From contig JALJCO010010529.1 of NCBI GenBank assembly GCA_023101725.1, positions 248,001 through 312,000 on the forward strand: a stretch of 64,000 nucleotides of DNA. The letters run 5' to 3'. The translations under genes and the position numbers were made by a program. The notes beneath the pieces are model-generated. The model saw only the letters and a program-made list of their open reading frames with translations, made no database searches and had not been told where the DNA came from. Position 1 is the first letter of the stretch, and every line of letters starts with the position of its first letter. The DNA is from Atherinomorus stipes (taxonomy: Eukaryota > Chordata > Actinopteri > Atheriniformes > Atherinidae). Below, piece after piece: positions 26,966 to 37,739 of this stretch.

Positions 26966-27491
26966 TTAAATGTGTTGAGAGTCTGAAAGGCACCTATGAA
27001 TGCAACGTATTGTTTTTATTAATATTATTATTATTATTATTCTCATTCACTACTGTAATCGCCCTGTACTGTAAACCAAAATACAGTAGTTCCAGCGCTC
27101 GCAAAGAACCGACCAATGGTAAAAGAGATTTTTTTTTTATCATGTTTGTGTTCTCACCATGGTTCTCTGGTTCTCACTCGCATTGGAAACTTTCATCTGA
27201 AAGTCCACAAAGAAAACTGATCTGTCTCTGGAAAATCTACCAAAGGCCTATTTTCTTTTATCGTTTCATATTTTTGAAATTTGAATGGTAATTGTATCTT
27301 AGAGTTATTAAGAAAGTAAAGACTTGCTTTTGTTGTGTATATTAGCTAGCGAGAGAAAACTTGCCATTTTAACAGCATATTGCTGTTTATCTGTCACTGA
27401 GTTCGGTGAAATATTTATTTATTTAAAGTTTTAATGACAAACACTCACCCTCCCACCCTCGTGGAGGGCCTTCATTGTTTTAGTCATAGAC

Positions 27492-29642
27492 TAGGGATGG
27501 GTATATGCTAACTAAAGTAATCTAATTTATTAAATGGAAAATGTTAAAATAGAAAATGTAATAGTAATATTCCAAATTTACTAAAACATAATGTAAAATA
27601 ACCTGTATTAAACCATAGAAAGACAACAAAATATCATCATCATCACGAACAGTAGTAGCAGCATCATCATGACATCTTATAGGCTACCACCATCATGTGA
27701 TACAGAAGCTAGAATCTGATAGGCTACCACCATCATGTGATACAGAAGCTAGAATCTGATAGGCTACCACCATCATGTGACACATAAGCTAGAATCTGAT
27801 AGGCTACCACCATCATGTGACACAGAAGCTACAATCTGATAGGCTACCACCATCATGTGACACAGAAGCTACAATCTGATAGGCTACCACCATCATGTGA
27901 CACAGAAGCTACAATCTGATAGGCTACCACCATCATGTGATACAGAAGCTAGAATCTGATAGGCTACCACCATCATGTGACACATAAGCTAGAATCTGAT
28001 AGGCTACCACCATCATGTGATACAGAAGCTAGAATCTGATAGGCTACCACCATCATGTGATATAGAAGCTAGAATCTGATAGGCTACCACCATCATGTGA
28101 TACAGAAGCTAGAATCTGATAGGCTACCACCATCATGTGATACAGAAGCTAGAATCTGATAGGCTACCACCATCATGTGATACAGAAGCTAGAATCTGAT
28201 AGGCTACCACCATCATGTGACACAGAAGCTAGAATCTGATAGGCTATCACCATCATGTGACACAGAAGCTAGAATCTGATAGGCTACCACCATCATGTGA
28301 TATAGAAGCTAGAATCTGATAGGCTACCACCATCATGTGATACAGAAGCTAGAATCTGATAGGCTACCAGCATCATGTGATACAGAAGCTAGAATCTGAT
28401 AGGCTACCACCATCATGTGACACAGAAACTAGAATCTGATAGGCTACCACCATCATGTGATACAGAAGCTAGAATCTGATAGGCTACCACCATCATGTGA
28501 CACAGAAGCTAGAATCTGATAGGCTACCACCATCATGTGACACAGAAGCTAGAATCTGATAGGCTACCACCATCATGTGGTACAGAAGCTAGAATCTGAT
28601 AGGCTACCACCATCATGTGATACATAAGCTAGAATCTGATAGGCTACCACCATCATGTCATACAGAAGCTAGAATCTGATAGGCTACCACCATCATGTGA
28701 CACAGAAGCTAGAATCTGATAGGCTACCACCATCATGTGATATAGAAGCTAGAATCTGATAGGCTACCACCATCATGTGATACAGAAGCTAGAATCTGAT
28801 AGGCTACCACCATCATGTGATACAGAAGCTAGAATCTGATAGGCTACCACCATCATGTGATACAGAAGATGGAATCTGATAGGCTACCACCATCATGTGA
28901 TACAGAAGCTAGAATCTGATAGGCTACCACCATCATGTTACACATAAACTAGAATCTGATAGGCTACCACCATCATGTCATACAGAAGCTAGAATCTGAT
29001 AGGCTACCACCATCATGTGACACAGAAGCTAGAATCTGATAGGCTACCACCATCATGTGATATAGAAGCTAGAATCTGATAGGCTACCACCATCATGTGA
29101 TACAGAAGCTAGAATCTGATAGGCTACCACCATCATGTGACACAGAAACTAGAATCTGATAGGCTACCACCATCATGTGACACAGAAACTAGAATCTGAT
29201 AGGCTACCACCATCATGTGATACAGAAGCTAGAATCTGATAGGCTACCACCATCATGTGACACAGAAACTAGAATCTGATAGGCTACCACCATCATGTGA
29301 CACAGAAACTAGAATCTGATAGGCTACCACCATCATGTGACACAGAAGCTAGAATCTGATAGGCTACCACCATCGTGTAACACAGAAGCTAGAATCTGAT
29401 AGGCTACCACCATCATGTGACACAGAAGCTAGAATCTGATAGGCTACCACCATCATGTGACACAGAAACTAGAATCTGGCTGCTTTCATCATTTCATCGC
29501 TTAAAACTCTCAGAAGTAGAAACAAATTGCATGTGTTGTATCTGTACAGTGGTATCACAATACTCAAAAAAGTATCAATTCCGATATTTTGTCTGGGTGA
29601 TATCAAAGTATTGACTCCAAGGTATCGATATGCCTATCCCTA
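27492..29642. mobile_element. hAT element, 2151 bp, mostly internal minisatellite
   Basis: The left end TAGGGATGGGTATATG and right end CGATATGCCTATCCCTA are inverted. The flanks TCATAGAC (27484-27491) and TTATAGAC (29643-29650) are an 8-bp duplication with one mismatch. The non-repeat ends align with the element at 62931-63450 in opposite orientation. Between them lie about 45 copies of a 40-bp unit present only once in the other copy. Confidence 0.9.
27681..29478 (+). repeat. 40-bp minisatellite, 45 units, no length variation
   Basis: The unit AGGCTACCACCATCATGTGA plus TACAGAAGCTAGAATCTGAT repeats at exact 40-base spacing for 1.8 kb without a single visible indel. Variation is by base changes only (CAC/TAC/TAT, AAACT/AAGCT). 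The lower-divergence variants occur in blocks, suggesting conversion or unequal exchange. The array lies wholly inside the hAT element at 27492-29642. Confidence 0.97.
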
Positions 29643-29707
29643 TTATAGACTACAAACTTTCAAACTAGACTATTAGAATATATTTCGTATGTTATTGTGT
29701 TTATATA

Positions 29708-29900
29708 TGGGGAGTGGGTAGCATAGTGGTAATGTCGCGGGCCTTGGCGCGGCAGACCTGGATTCAAGTACCCAACATGGCACTCAGGTGAACCACTGTG
29801 GACCCCTAAGCAAGGTCCTCAACCCCCACAAACTGCTTCCTGGGCACTTGAATTAGCAGCCCACAACTAACCTGAGATGGATTAAAGTATAACCTTTTTT
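29708..29900 (+). mobile_element. tRNA-derived SINE
   Basis: The A-box region TGGGTAGCATAGTGG is at 29715-29729 and a B-box-like GGATTCAAGTA at 29760-29770. The body CACTCAGGTGAACCACTGTG, then CAAGGTCCTCAACCCCCAC, is shared with the SINE at 32545-32745. Confidence 0.8.
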
Positions 29901-30184
29901 CCTTTTTTTATGGGTGATATAGTCTCTTAAGTGGGAGGATTAATTTTTTGGTGCATTTTCGAGTGCTTTGACCAATCTGTTTGGCAATCGTACACCTCTA
30001 ACCAAAGGAGTGTGCTAGCCTAGATTCTTTCTTTCTCTCTCTCTTTCTTCCGTAACGGGATAATAGGATTAACATTAATAAAATAAAGAAAGGAAAGGAA
30101 ATGCTTAAATGCGGTTCCAGATTTCCTGTGTGCGGGAGGAAACCATCTGTGCTATCTGAAACAGGTGTGGAAAATCGTAATGGG

Positions 30185-30720
30185 TTGTAACAGGTTTTCC
30201 CAGAGGAAACACAAGGCTTGTTGGGATGGACTGCGTCTGTCTATGTCTGACTTCATGATCAGACCAGAACAGCGCGAGTCATCAGGGACCATGAATGCAT
30301 CATCTCAGCCGGACAAGTTAACCAACGTGAAGACTGCGAGGATGGAGGATCTGGCATTTGCCTTTATTTAGCTCAAAGTTACTGAACGCTGTGCAGATGT
30401 GATCAAGTCTAATTTCAGAGTACTGAGACCGCATGTTGCTGACGCTGAGTACACGAACTTGTACTGAACTGTAGTAGAAATGTCTGCAGACAGAATGTTA
30501 TTTAGCCTACCTGTTCAAGTGCAACATAAAAGACAGCAATCTCATAAATTTCTAAGCTCAAATATACAAAACTGTGCTTTGCCTTGATGAATGAATTTAA
30601 AACAAATAAAAGAAATAGAAACTTTTTCTCTTTTTTTATTAGATGGGGGTGTAAATATTATTACAACTGCCCCATAAATAGACTAAAGTCCTAGGAGATA
30701 ATTAATTCACATTGAAGGGC
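30185..30720 (+). repeat. Direct repeat, copy 2 (about 520 bp)
   Basis: This is the second copy of the segment at 26445-26965, in the same orientation, about 3.7 kb downstream. It carries about 45 extra bases (around CTGAACGCTGTGCAGATGTG) relative to copy 1. Both copies end in AT-rich ATT-type runs. Confidence 0.8.
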
Positions 30721-30805
30721 ACCTATAAATGCACTGTTATTATTGTTATAATTATAATAATAATAATTATTATTATTAAGGGTTTGGGTGCTCATGGATA
30801 ACATT

Positions 30806-30824
30806 GGGGGGGGGGGGGGGGGGG
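30806..30824 (+). repeat. Poly(G) tract
   Basis: An uninterrupted run of about 19 G; it could form a G-quadruplex and is also a typical sequencing weak spot. Confidence 0.9.
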
Positions 30825-30845
30825 AGTAGAACATCTTACTTTCGC

Positions 30846-31097
30846 AAAGCACGCATGTGCGTTCACGAAACTACGGAAGCCTCGGCGTTCAGAGCCTACT
30901 CTGTCGATAATGCAAGCATAGAAGAAGAAATTTGCTGTTTACATTGTGCTAAGAGCACCGGAGCTGCAGATAAACCCGGACAAACACAAGAGGGTCCAAG
31001 AGGGGTTGATATTGATTTAAAACAGAGAAAGAGAATGCGCAATCTCGCCTGCTGTGGCTTCCGTAGTTTCGTGAAGGTGCATCGGTGTGCTTTCAGG
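30846..31097. repeat. Inverted repeat with about 38-bp arms
   Basis: AAAGCACGCATGTGCGTTCA plus CGAAACTACGGAAGCC on the left is matched by an inverted copy at about 31056-31097, with a few mismatches around the CATGTGC part. About 175 bases lie between. It may be the end structure of an unrecognised element. A 208-codon plus-strand frame begins just to the right (31185-31811) but shows no domain. Confidence 0.65.
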
Positions 31098-32340
31098 AGA
31101 TGAGATGTTCTACTGTTTAGGTTATAAAAATCTACTAAATGACGTCGTTTCCAGTAAATTCTGGACGCTACCCACTCAGGACACTTGGATTACATTGGAC
31201 GAGCAGTATGGAGGAATATTGACAAGTTTTTGTGGACTTTTATGGACCTTTTTGGCTCGAACCCCGGCGAACTCCATGATATGAAAGTTGGGGCCCTTTC
31301 AGATAGAACGCGGCAAGCGCAGGCAGACGGTGGCAAACCCATTCATTGTGTATGTGGTACCGCGGCGCGCAAGGTGGGCGCATGCCGCCGCGGTGACGAC
31401 ATCCCAGCGCATCCAATAGGAAAGGCAAGTTCAAGGAAAAAAGTGGTCCATGTTCAGCCTGAAATAAACCTGGAAGCGGTCTGTGTGAAAGAATGCAGCT
31501 CCCGGACGAACCTGAACTCCCCCAAGTTCTGCCTTGTTTTCAGGATCAGGTGGACCCCACCCTTTTATCTGCTGCTGATCTCCTCCTTAGGAGAAAAGCT
31601 CTTTGCTGCGACGATGAGAGCTACATCTCTCACAACGAAGCGTGCCGGGGAGAAAACACTTCTTGGTCTGTCGCTTAGCAACGCATGCCTGACGTGCTCG
31701 CTGCTGCCGTGCTCTTTCGCCGACTCTGCGCCCTACCCCGCGGTGAACGCCGCGAAAAACACGTCCTATCTGAAAGGCTTAGAAGCCTCTCTGATCGCCG
31801 GCTGCATTTGAGATATTAAAAAAGTGCTCCAGAGTCTTGCTCACCATGAGGGAAGTGGAAAATAAAGTTACATCATTCTGTGGGTGAACTATTCCTTTAA
31901 ACTAATCAGGACCAGGTTCTGTCATCATGGAGGCAGGTTCAGAATCTGCAGTTGTTGAGGTGTAACTGCACTCAGACTGCAGTTGGACGTCTCCCGCCAT
32001 GTTTGATGATCACGTAGTCACGTTTTCCGGTGCAGTGCAGGCACAGTCTGAAGTCGGACAAAGTTTCTAACCAGCATGCAACACTCCAGGACCACAATCC
32101 TTCACTTCCAGCCCGGTTGCTACAGATAGCCAAAGTCCAACGAGCCTACAAATAAAGCGTGCCGTGCCGTGTGGAAGGCTTATGAAAATGTGCAGTGGAA
32201 AAGGCCCTTTTTATGTGACTTTCGTGGAGCCTGGTGGGTTTTTACGTTAATTTAATTTACCTATTGTATTGTTTTGTACACAAAAATAGATTATTTGTTT
32301 TATCATATGCTGGTCTCAAATGGTATATAATTCTAAGACT
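31098..32340. other. No gene recognised; MITE-like end near 31890
   Basis: A plus-strand frame at 31185-31811 encodes 208 codons but has mixed composition and no known domain or ATG context support. GTGAACTATTCCTTTAAAC at about 31880-31900 resembles the end of a TTAA-target MITE; no matching left end was found. Confidence 0.35.
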
Positions 32341-32359
32341 CTTAATTTTCATTTAGCTG

Positions 32360-32455
32360 TGTTAATTCTGTCCAGCGACTGAACCACGTGATTCCAACTT
32401 GCAGAGGTGAATTCATTGTGCAGATTGGAATCACCTGGTTGAACAGCTGAAGAGA
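32360..32455. repeat. Imperfect hairpin related to the 1461-1653 foldback element
   Basis: CAGCGACTGAACCACGTGATTCCAA pairs with an inverted TTGGAATCACCTGGTTGAAC-type segment around a short loop. The inner sequence resembles the central part of the foldback element in the kinase intron. No target duplication was found. Confidence 0.5.
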
Positions 32456-32544
32456 AGTAATATGCAACCCTGTCTCACTGCAAAATGTGAGATTCCTACA
32501 CTGGTCCACAGTGTAGGAGTGGGTAGTGGGTGAATGGATGATTG

Positions 32545-32745
32545 GCAGTGGGTAGCCTAGCGGCAATGTCGTGCGCTTTGGTGTGGAGGACCCGGGTTTG
32601 AGTCCCCATCACAGCACGGCACTCAGGTGAACCACTGTGGACCCCTGAGCAAGGTCCTCAACCCCCACCAACTGCTCCCTGGGCTGCTTCAAGTATGTAT
32701 GGGTAGAGCCCTAATTCCCCCTTGGGGATCATACCAGTTTTTAGA
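32545..32745 (+). mobile_element. tRNA-derived SINE
   Basis: A box TGGGTAGCCTAGCGG at 32549-32563; B box GGTTTGAGTCC at 32595-32605. The body CACTCAGGTGAACCACTGTG, then GAGCAAGGTCCTCAACCCCC, and the tail CCCTTGGGGATCATACC follow. Same family as 29708-29900. Confidence 0.85.
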
Positions 32746-33157
32746 AAAGTACCTTTTTAACAAGTTGTCCTCTGAAATTGTAGAATGACGACGTTTGATC
32801 TTCCCATTCATTCACTGTAGGTCACGTGACTGCAGAGTTTCTCCCAAGAGAACATGGTGGATATCCCTTCAGTTTTGGGTAGAAATTGTGATATTTTAAG
32901 ATAGATTGTGACTCTACCACTGTTTTGATCACTTTTCTAGTGAGAAATATACACTCTATATTTCGTTTGGCCATTCAGTATACAATCCATAGTTTTTTGT
33001 TTCAAAAGACATTCTGTCTGGTCTCTCAACGAAATTGTAATACCATACGAACCAATGCGCTGGAAAGCCTAATTGCTTCAGGAAGCTTCATTTGGCCATC
33101 ACTCGTTGACGGTCTTGTTACTATGCCTCCGAGTGATGATGCGTCCTGGCTATTTGG

Positions 33158-33262
33158 GTAAGGGCATGTCCCTTTGACTGAATGATTCAGCATGCACGAC
33201 CCTCTACCAGGAGTCCGGGGATCCAATCCCACCCAGGCACTCGTTTGTACCGCCACACCTGG
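33158..33262 (+). mobile_element. tRNA-like SINE head, second family
   Basis: GTCCCTTTGACTGAATGATT-CAGC is an A-box region with a B-box-like GGATCCAATCC at 33219-33229. The inverse of 34400-34510 has the same GTCCCTTTGGCTGAATGGTCAGC start, so the two are copies of one family different from the 29.7/32.6 kb SINEs. Confidence 0.6.
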
Positions 33263-34399
33263 AAGTCTTTTTATTTTCTTTATAAGGACGTCTAACAGCC
33301 GTCTTTGTCCTCTTGTCATTGGCTGCGTGGATCGTTTGGCCTGAATGTCATTAATACTGCAAAGATCATTTAGCTAGCGTGTCATTGATAATTTGGCCAT
33401 ACAATATGCTTGGAACATGAAGTAAGTATTGTTTTAACGACCCTATCTGGGTTGCTATCTGTGACTGCAAAGCAGGAAATGCTCACCTACACCTACGTTC
33501 CAATTCTCTTTGGATCTCTCTGCTGTAGAATGGGGTGCATTCAAATCTAACATGGATAAAATATGAAATAAATAATCTAATGAAATACTGTACATTCACG
33601 CTTATTTCTAAGTGACAATACTTGGCTCAGATTTTGAATCAAATTTAATCTTTCCTTCCTTCAAGAAACGAGACGGGAATGTGTAAAATACATAGTATCA
33701 AACACAATGAAATTACAGATGCCATTCCTTGCCACCTCAAAATCTGAGACCATGGTCCACAGCTGAAAAAAGGGTGAATGTCCTCTCCAAGTCAGAATGA
33801 GATCAAGTGAGACGCTGCCATGAGTGGAGAGGTTTAAGTATGTCAGGTTTTAGTTTACAAATGGAGGAAGGATATAGAAGTGTAGATTTGTTACGTGGTA
33901 GAGCTGTATGTTGCACCTTTTTAAAAATGATTTGTGGTTTGCTGTAGGAGTGTTTGTGTGGTGAATCAGGTGCTTTCACTCGGCTCATGGAAGCACTGCT
34001 TTACTTACGCAGCCAACACTGATGATCTGTTTCTCTGTGGCTGGTGAACTCTGTGGCCGGGTAACTGCACTCTTGGTTAGCTTTACCTTTTCTGTCTATG
34101 CTGAAACATTTTGTAAACATTAACACCTGCTGTGGCTGGTGAACTCTTGTGTCCAGGTGTGCATGGAAGGACACCTGTAGGTTTTGCCAAGGAGGAGGAA
34201 TTGCATGGATCTGAATCGGGGCTCCATGGCAGTTTGATCAAAACTTTCTACCAGCTTAAGCATTGTTTGGCCTGCTGCATTGCTTCTCAACACCAGCAGA
34301 CCCCAAACTCCTTCACTGACTTACCCTTGACCCCTGACTGGCTAAATATAGTCTGAAGATGGTGTTGCTCTTCAGTCCTTTGCATTTGTGGCAAGGTAC
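33263..34399. other. Intergenic, no gene recognised
   Basis: Ordinary composition. No tandem repeat, inverted end or domain-bearing frame was found. Confidence 0.4.
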
Positions 34400-34510
34400 G
34401 CAACAGAGGGCCCGGGCGGGCTTTGAACCCCAGACTCCCGGGTGAACTGCATGCGCGCTGACCATTCAGCCAAAGGGACATCCCTGTGGCCAAGTAGCCA
34501 GCGCACATGA
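34400..34510 (-). mobile_element. tRNA-like SINE head, minus strand
   Basis: On the minus strand, TGGCTGAATGGTCAGCGC is the A-box region and GGGGTTCAAAGCCC carries the B box. It is the inverted relative of 33158-33262. Confidence 0.6.
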
Positions 34511-34779
34511 TCAGTCGGAGGCATAGTGACAGGACTGTCAACTGCCACATCTCTCCCCCTCTTTCCACAAGCACGTCCTCGTGCTCCACGCAGGGTGCCA
34601 CCAATTAGGAATCCATGGACCGTTTACCGGCATTTCACATGGATCCTGCCGACAACGCCAGAATGTGGCAACACGAGCAGTGTATATAGGGAACTTGGTA
34701 ATAATAATTTCTTATGGACCAACAACGCCACCTTGGGAATTTCACCCAAAGAATTAATTTAAAGGTAAGGTACGCAGAT

Positions 34780-36103
34780 CCGTTCTACCATAGAGAGTCA
34801 GAGACGTGGTTATAATTTTTAAAAAAAAATAACAATCCTTTATTTAAAACATGGTTAAAATATACTGCACACACACACACGGGAAGGCAAGGGGGGAACC
34901 TGATTCAGGTGCTGAGGCTTACCTGATGGAGTGGGTCGGGGCGAAGTGAGGAGTGATCCCAAAAGACAAACCAAAACAAAGCGGACGGCACCCCAAATCA
35001 CTCGTGGCAGTCACTACACACATGCACTCGGTGAAACACTAGAAGACTGGGAGGCACTGCACACCAAAAGGGAATTCCCCACCACCAGGACACCAGGAGC
35101 CACCACGTCAGCTCTCAGCAACTGAAAGGACAAAGAGGGGCATAAGCAGCTTTTCACACACACAAACAAGAAAACAAAGAAATAAACCAAAAGAAATAAA
35201 CAAAACACAGCATTAAGAGTCACAGGAACAAATTTAGCCCAAAATGCACTTCCCCATGGACTCGGGCAACCCAATAACTAAATCAACTCAGGATAAGGAA
35301 AAATAATAAAGATAACGCTCAAGAATCAGTCCAGTAGAAGAGGTTGAACAGTCATCACATAAGCAGCCCTTTAACAATCCAGTCCAGCCTGTGCTGCTGG
35401 ATTAGGGCAGTTCGGCTGGAGGCGGGCTCCAGACTTAACCAGCCACGATACCAGCTGATTAAGGCGCCCCAGACCGCACCACCGCGGTTAAACAGAAGTT
35501 GGGACAGAGGGGGAGCCGCAGCTCAGGCGTCCGACTGCCGTGCGCTGTGAAAGAGGCAGCTCAACTGTGTGTCAAAGCTGTGTTGTTTCTTCTAAGTTAA
35601 CGCCGCTGGAGTTCCCCAGATCACCAAGCCCCATACAGCCCTGTCAACAAGACAACGTTACTAATTTGTGGAGGAGCAGGAAGTGAATGCATCAGATCAT
35701 CATACAGCATACATACCGATCCGGCTACCAGAGAAATCCCACTGAGTAAGAGGACGGAGGCAGAACGGCCGATTACGACCAGACTGGATCGACAGTGCTG
35801 ATCACGAGCGCTGTAACCACGAGCGCCTTGTCTAACAAACCACATCAAACATGCACATCAGCACCACAATTATCCATTAAGCGCATTAGCAGCCACCGCA
35901 AACCTACCTGTGCCGGTACAAGCAGCCGAGGCGACCCGGAAGCAAAGCAGAGGAACCAGAGGAAGAGAGTAACCGATAATGCCACTACTCTCCTTTTATA
36001 GGGTGCCCTCCAGAGGCGATTGGCTGACACTGCCCCTACAGCCAACACCCATGACTCAAGGAGCATGAGGAGATGTCCTCCTGCTACACATTGTTCCTTA
36101 CAG
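34780..36103 (-). other. Possible LTR-type element, minus strand
   Basis: On the minus strand the segment would start TGTAAGGAACAATGTGTAGC. A CCCTATAAAAGGAGAG TATA-like motif lies about 110 bases in (plus 35988-36003), and an AAATAAAGG polyadenylation-like signal near 34835. Its right edge abuts L1 coding sequence. The left edge and any duplication were not found. The call is speculative; it could also be an unrelated promoter. Confidence 0.25.
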
Positions 36104-36330
36104 GCTGCTCCAACACAATCTTTTCCCAGTCTTTTCCTGGTTTGGGTAATAATGTAATGACTCCTTCTTTCATAGTTGGCATTAAATGATCATTTACAAT
36201 ACATTCTGTTAAGACTTTGAATAATAATTCTTCCAGAAAAATGTATAAAAATTGGAAGTCAAAGCATCTTGACCAGGTGACTTGCCTACTGTCATTTGTT
36301 TTAAAGCAACATCTAATTTTTTTATTTGTA
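36104..36330 (-). pseudogene. L1 ORF2 reverse transcriptase fragment, minus strand
   Basis: The minus strand encodes ALKQMTVGKSPGQDALTSNF and then MKEGVITLLPKPGKDWEKI, both typical of the L1 RT N-terminal region. The frame breaks off at about 36104. It belongs with the ORF1 remnant at 36922-37625 as one L1 element of the same orientation, with the endonuclease part missing. Confidence 0.8.
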
Positions 36331-36416
36331 TGTCAGAGTTGTAAAACGTTTTGAATGTAGAGTCAATTCTACGAATGTTGTGTTTGAAGCTTTACAAAAA
36401 GGACGTTGAAACTTTG

Positions 36417-36722
36417 ATGAGAGTAGACTTCTCTGCAGATTTCTCTGACAGATCACAAAGAGACACAAAAGTTGAGAAACTCTGAGAGTGAAATTAGAGC
36501 TTGTTGAAATCTTTTCTGCAACTTGAAAGGAGTGCTTGTGGAGAGCCCTTCTTCTTTTGCTCTGTCAGAACATGAACTGAAACCAGGATGAGACCAGATT
36601 TAGTCCATAGAGAGCTCTCCGATTTCTCTGCTCGGGATCACAAGGAGACACAAAAGTTGAGAAACTCTGAGAATGATATGAGAGCTTGTTGAAATCTTTT
36701 TCTGCAACTTGAAAGGAGACTA
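36417..36722 (-). repeat. Direct duplication of about 115 bp inside the L1 remnant
   Basis: Two copies (about 36417-36532 and 36604-36722) share ACACAAAAGTTGAGAAACTC, GAGAGCTTGTTGAAATC and CTGCAACTTGAAAGGAG-type blocks. They are separated by about 70 bases and lie between the ORF1 and ORF2 fragments. Confidence 0.75.
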
Positions 36723-36921
36723 AATCGAGCTTTAGTACATGTTATTGCTCCAGAGAACAAACTGAGACATAGGTAAATTAAACGTTAGTCTCATATTGGT
36801 GTCACACATATCTCATAGTTGTCTACGAGAAGTAAATGAAACATTTTGGAGATCTCATTTCAGATTTTCCTTTCCTCTGGGATGTCTCAGTCCCAGTTTA
36901 CGCAGGTCATCTCGAACAGGG

Positions 36922-37625
36922 TCAAACCTTTTCCGGAGCTGCTGCACACCTGGCATAGGGGCAAGGTCTGGATCCACTGTCTCCTTTAGCATTTGCTGCG
37001 TTTAAGATAGCTGCCTTATCCCTATAGTTGAGGAATCTCATTATCAGCGTGCAGGGGTTCACTTTGCCTTCTCTCCGTGGGCCAATTCGGTGGGCTCTTT
37101 CAATGAGCACTGGCTTATGTAGAGTGCTGCCCGAGATCTCTGCTAGCCACTTTTCCAAGAACTTACACGGATCTCTTCCCTCTGTTGATTCAGGCAAATT
37201 AATTGTCGAATATAAGTCGAATATTATTTCATCGTGATTGGTGATCGTGTCTCTAAGTCCATCACTTTGTCCTCCAGCGCTCTCTGTTTCGGCTCTAATG
37301 TGTCAACTTTAGCCCGCAGGATTTCAACTTCATCCTCATTGCTAGAAAAGCGTGTTTCCGCCCGTGTTACCCTTTCGGCGCAGTCCTTCACATCTTTCCG
37401 AATGTTGTCCAATTCACATTTAATGGCAGTAACGATAGAAAGTATTTCATCCACCTTGCTGCTCTGTGACTTTTCCTCAACCATTTCCACTGCAGTTGTT
37501 GCGAGAAGTGTGCTATCGTTAGCATTAGCTTTTTGGAACTCACTAGGAAGGCTGTAGTCCATCAGCTTTGGCTGTTTTATCTTATCACTGGCATCTTGAG
37601 TAGCTTTAGCTGCTTTAGGAGGCAT
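36922..37625 (-). pseudogene. L1 ORF1 remnant, minus strand
   Basis: The minus strand begins MPPKAAKATQDASDK at 37625 and continues into a coiled coil (roughly residues 55-125, ending RALEDKVMDLETRS). After a broken stretch near 37200-37240, where a small duplication destroys the frame, LPESTEGRDPCKFLEKWL and ERAHRIGPRREGK (36922-37197) give the RNA-binding domain. ORF1 proteins of L1/Tx1 LINEs trimerise and bind RNA. The copy is defective. Confidence 0.85.
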
Positions 37626-37739
37626 TATTTAGTCTCAACAAACAATAATATGTGGTATAGAGCGTAAACTCGAAGAATAATTGAGCATGAACAAAGACAC
37701 GACCTGTTACACGGGACCATAACTGGAAGTCCGTCATGG

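Noticed and set aside
27681..29478. CRISPR array
   Set aside because: The 40-bp units are directly contiguous with no unique spacers, and the host is a vertebrate.
31185..31811. 208-codon plus-strand frame as a gene
   Set aside because: No recognisable domain, no repeat of the frame elsewhere, composition mixed; kept only as a note because a chance frame of this length is possible in GC-richer DNA.
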